This document shows positions 4,738 to 5,641 of a stretch of DNA of 5,641 nucleotides, piece after piece. Numbering within the stretch: the stretch's first letter is position 1; every line of letters begins with the position of its first letter. Below the pieces are notes generated by a model. The model did no database searches. It had not been told where the DNA came from and was given only the letters and a program-made list of their open reading frames with translations. Origin of the DNA: an uncultured Eggerthella sp. (GTDB taxonomy: Bacteria > Actinomycetota > Coriobacteriia > Coriobacteriales > Eggerthellaceae); NCBI GenBank assembly GCA_900544455.1, contig UQVJ01000100.1, forward strand, positions 1-5,641, given 5' to 3'. A program made the position numbers and the translations under genes.

Positions 4738-5641
4738 GAAGTATCGGGTGGTACGTTCAGCAAGTCGGTTCCCTCGAGTTATTTCGCCGACGGACTTACT
4801 TGCGCAAAGAACTCCGATGGCGCATACGGCATTGCTACGGCAATTGCTCAGATTGGCACCGATAGGTACACCAGCCTGCAGGCTGCTATCAATGCGGCGA
4901 AGAAAGCCGGCAAGACCATTCAGCTGCTGAACGACACCACGGAAAACATCACCATCAATGCGTCCAAGCAGATTACACTTGACCTGAATGGGCATACCCT
5001 CAACGGTGGCACGGGCACTGCGAAGGCGGCCATCCTGAACAAGGGCAACGTGACCATCACTGACACGAGTGCTGGCAAGACCGGCGCCATCAAGCGCGAT
5101 GACCAGGGTGCACAGGGTGAGACCAGCTATTACGTCATTGACAACAATGGCACGATGGTTATCGACCAGGCGAATGTCATTAACAATTCTGGGTCGAAGG
5201 GCTCTTCTCTGATCCGCAATGGCGGTGTGGATACTGTATCGTCGCTCACCATCAACGGCGGCACGTTCGAGCAGCAGAACTTCATTGCGGTCAAGAACGA
5301 CGGCAATGGCGAGCTCACCATCAACGGCGGCACGCTGACAGCAAGCAGGCTGTTGTCCAGAACTGGAACAAGGCTCAGATTCTGGGCGGCAACCTGACGG
5401 GCGGTTATCTCTGGACGGATTCTTATACTGAAGCGGGTACCGTTGGCGAGACCGTCATTGGCGGCGACGCCCAATTCACCGGCACGATTTACATGGACGT
5501 CACAAGTTCAAATCCTTCGACCTTGAAGGTTGAAGGTGGCAAGCTAAATGTCGCTTCGTGGCGCGTGACCGACGCTGCAGCTGCGGTGAACGCCTCCATC
5601 GCAGTTTCCGGCGGTACGTTTACGGCCGCTGTTCCCGAGAG
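4738..5641 (+). repeat. Tandem surface-protein module, period about 288 residues
   Basis: The module-end motif VSGGTF...VP is seen twice, with the GGTACGTT core starting at 4750 and again at 5613. The distance is 863 nt, which becomes 864 nt or 288 codons once the -1 frameshift between them is corrected. This suggests tandem modules, with a further copy starting just past the window edge. Confidence 0.5.
5244..5334 (+). repeat. 22-bp direct repeat encoding successive LTINGGT rungs
   Basis: Identical 22-nt copies lie at 5244-5265 and 5313-5334, offset by 69 nt (23 codons), about one beta-helix rung. They code for LTINGGT in the same frame. The frameshift point begins only 4-12 nt after the second copy, so slippage or recombination between rungs is a possible cause. 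Confidence 0.8.

Larger units (their letters stand above)
4531..5641 (+). pseudogene. Surface adhesin repeat modules: no start, frameshifted, runs off the window
   Basis: Plus-strand sequence encodes parallel beta-helix-like surface repeats. INGCMTITGGEF opens the recognisable part. A module end follows (VSGGTFSKSVPSSYFADG), then a new module beginning AQIGTDRYTSLQAAINAAKK, with LDLNGHTLNGG, NKGNVTITD, LTINGGTF and LTINGGTLT rungs. Modules of this kind occur in large wall-anchored proteins of gut Actinobacteria and Firmicutes. The frame is open from 4399, but 4399-4530 is antisense to the anchor fragment and has no ribosome binding site; the first ATG in the homologous part (4543) has none either. 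Near 5338-5346 homology moves to the -1 frame: the old frame stops at 5395-5397 while QNWNKAQILGGNLTGG and IGGDAQFTGTIYMD continue in the new one to 5641. It is thus a silent or decayed cassette as it stands. A sequencing error could explain the frameshift but not the missing start. Confidence 0.7.

Noticed and set aside
5244..5334. Possible CRISPR or mobile-element repeat
   Set aside because: There are only two 22-nt copies, both coding for LTINGGT in frame, so they are protein-repeat sequence.
5130..5474. 114-codon minus-strand frame
   Set aside because: It is antisense to the surface-repeat module and has no start signals.

Overview
The window looks like a chromosomal segment of a moderate-GC Gram-positive bacterium. 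I suspect a gut actinobacterium of the Coriobacteriia, because long surface proteins with this style of repeat module and a TG-type sorting signal are common there. That assignment is inference (about 50%). No tRNA, rRNA, CRISPR array or insertion sequence is visible. Every intact gene lies on the minus strand.

Right to left along minus-strand transcription, three blocks appear. (1) 4246-5641 is a rearranged surface-protein locus. The 3' end of a cell-wall-anchored protein (spacer, TPHTG sorting signal, membrane helix, KKR tail) lies on the minus strand with its own terminator. It abuts, head to head, a plus-strand run of beta-helix surface-protein repeat sequence that has no start codon of its own, carries a frameshift near 5340 and leaves the window. 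The junction at 4522-4548 holds an imperfect inverted repeat. I read it as an inversion breakpoint, possibly a phase-variation or shufflon-like site. (2) 2627-4050 holds two unrecognised genes in one probable operon: a helical, charged cytoplasmic protein of 160 aa, then a 293-aa protein with two N-terminal membrane helices and an outside domain. (3) 91-2460 holds a UPF0261/Tm-1-like ATP-binding protein followed by a TIM-barrel protein of the phosphoenolpyruvate hydrolase-like family. These are the two halves of the plant Tm-1 virus-resistance protein, encoded here as separate genes in the same order.

The UPF0261 gene has the clearest regulation: a sigma70-like promoter, a 14-bp palindrome against the -35 box, three copies of a GTTAGAA half-site, and a stem-loop that would sit at the very 5' end of the transcript. 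A strong intrinsic terminator separates it from the TIM-barrel gene and another follows that gene, so the two proteins are probably made in unequal amounts or the second has its own promoter.

The best candidate for an undescribed system is the inverted surface-protein locus. A decisive test needs flanking sequence beyond position 5641.
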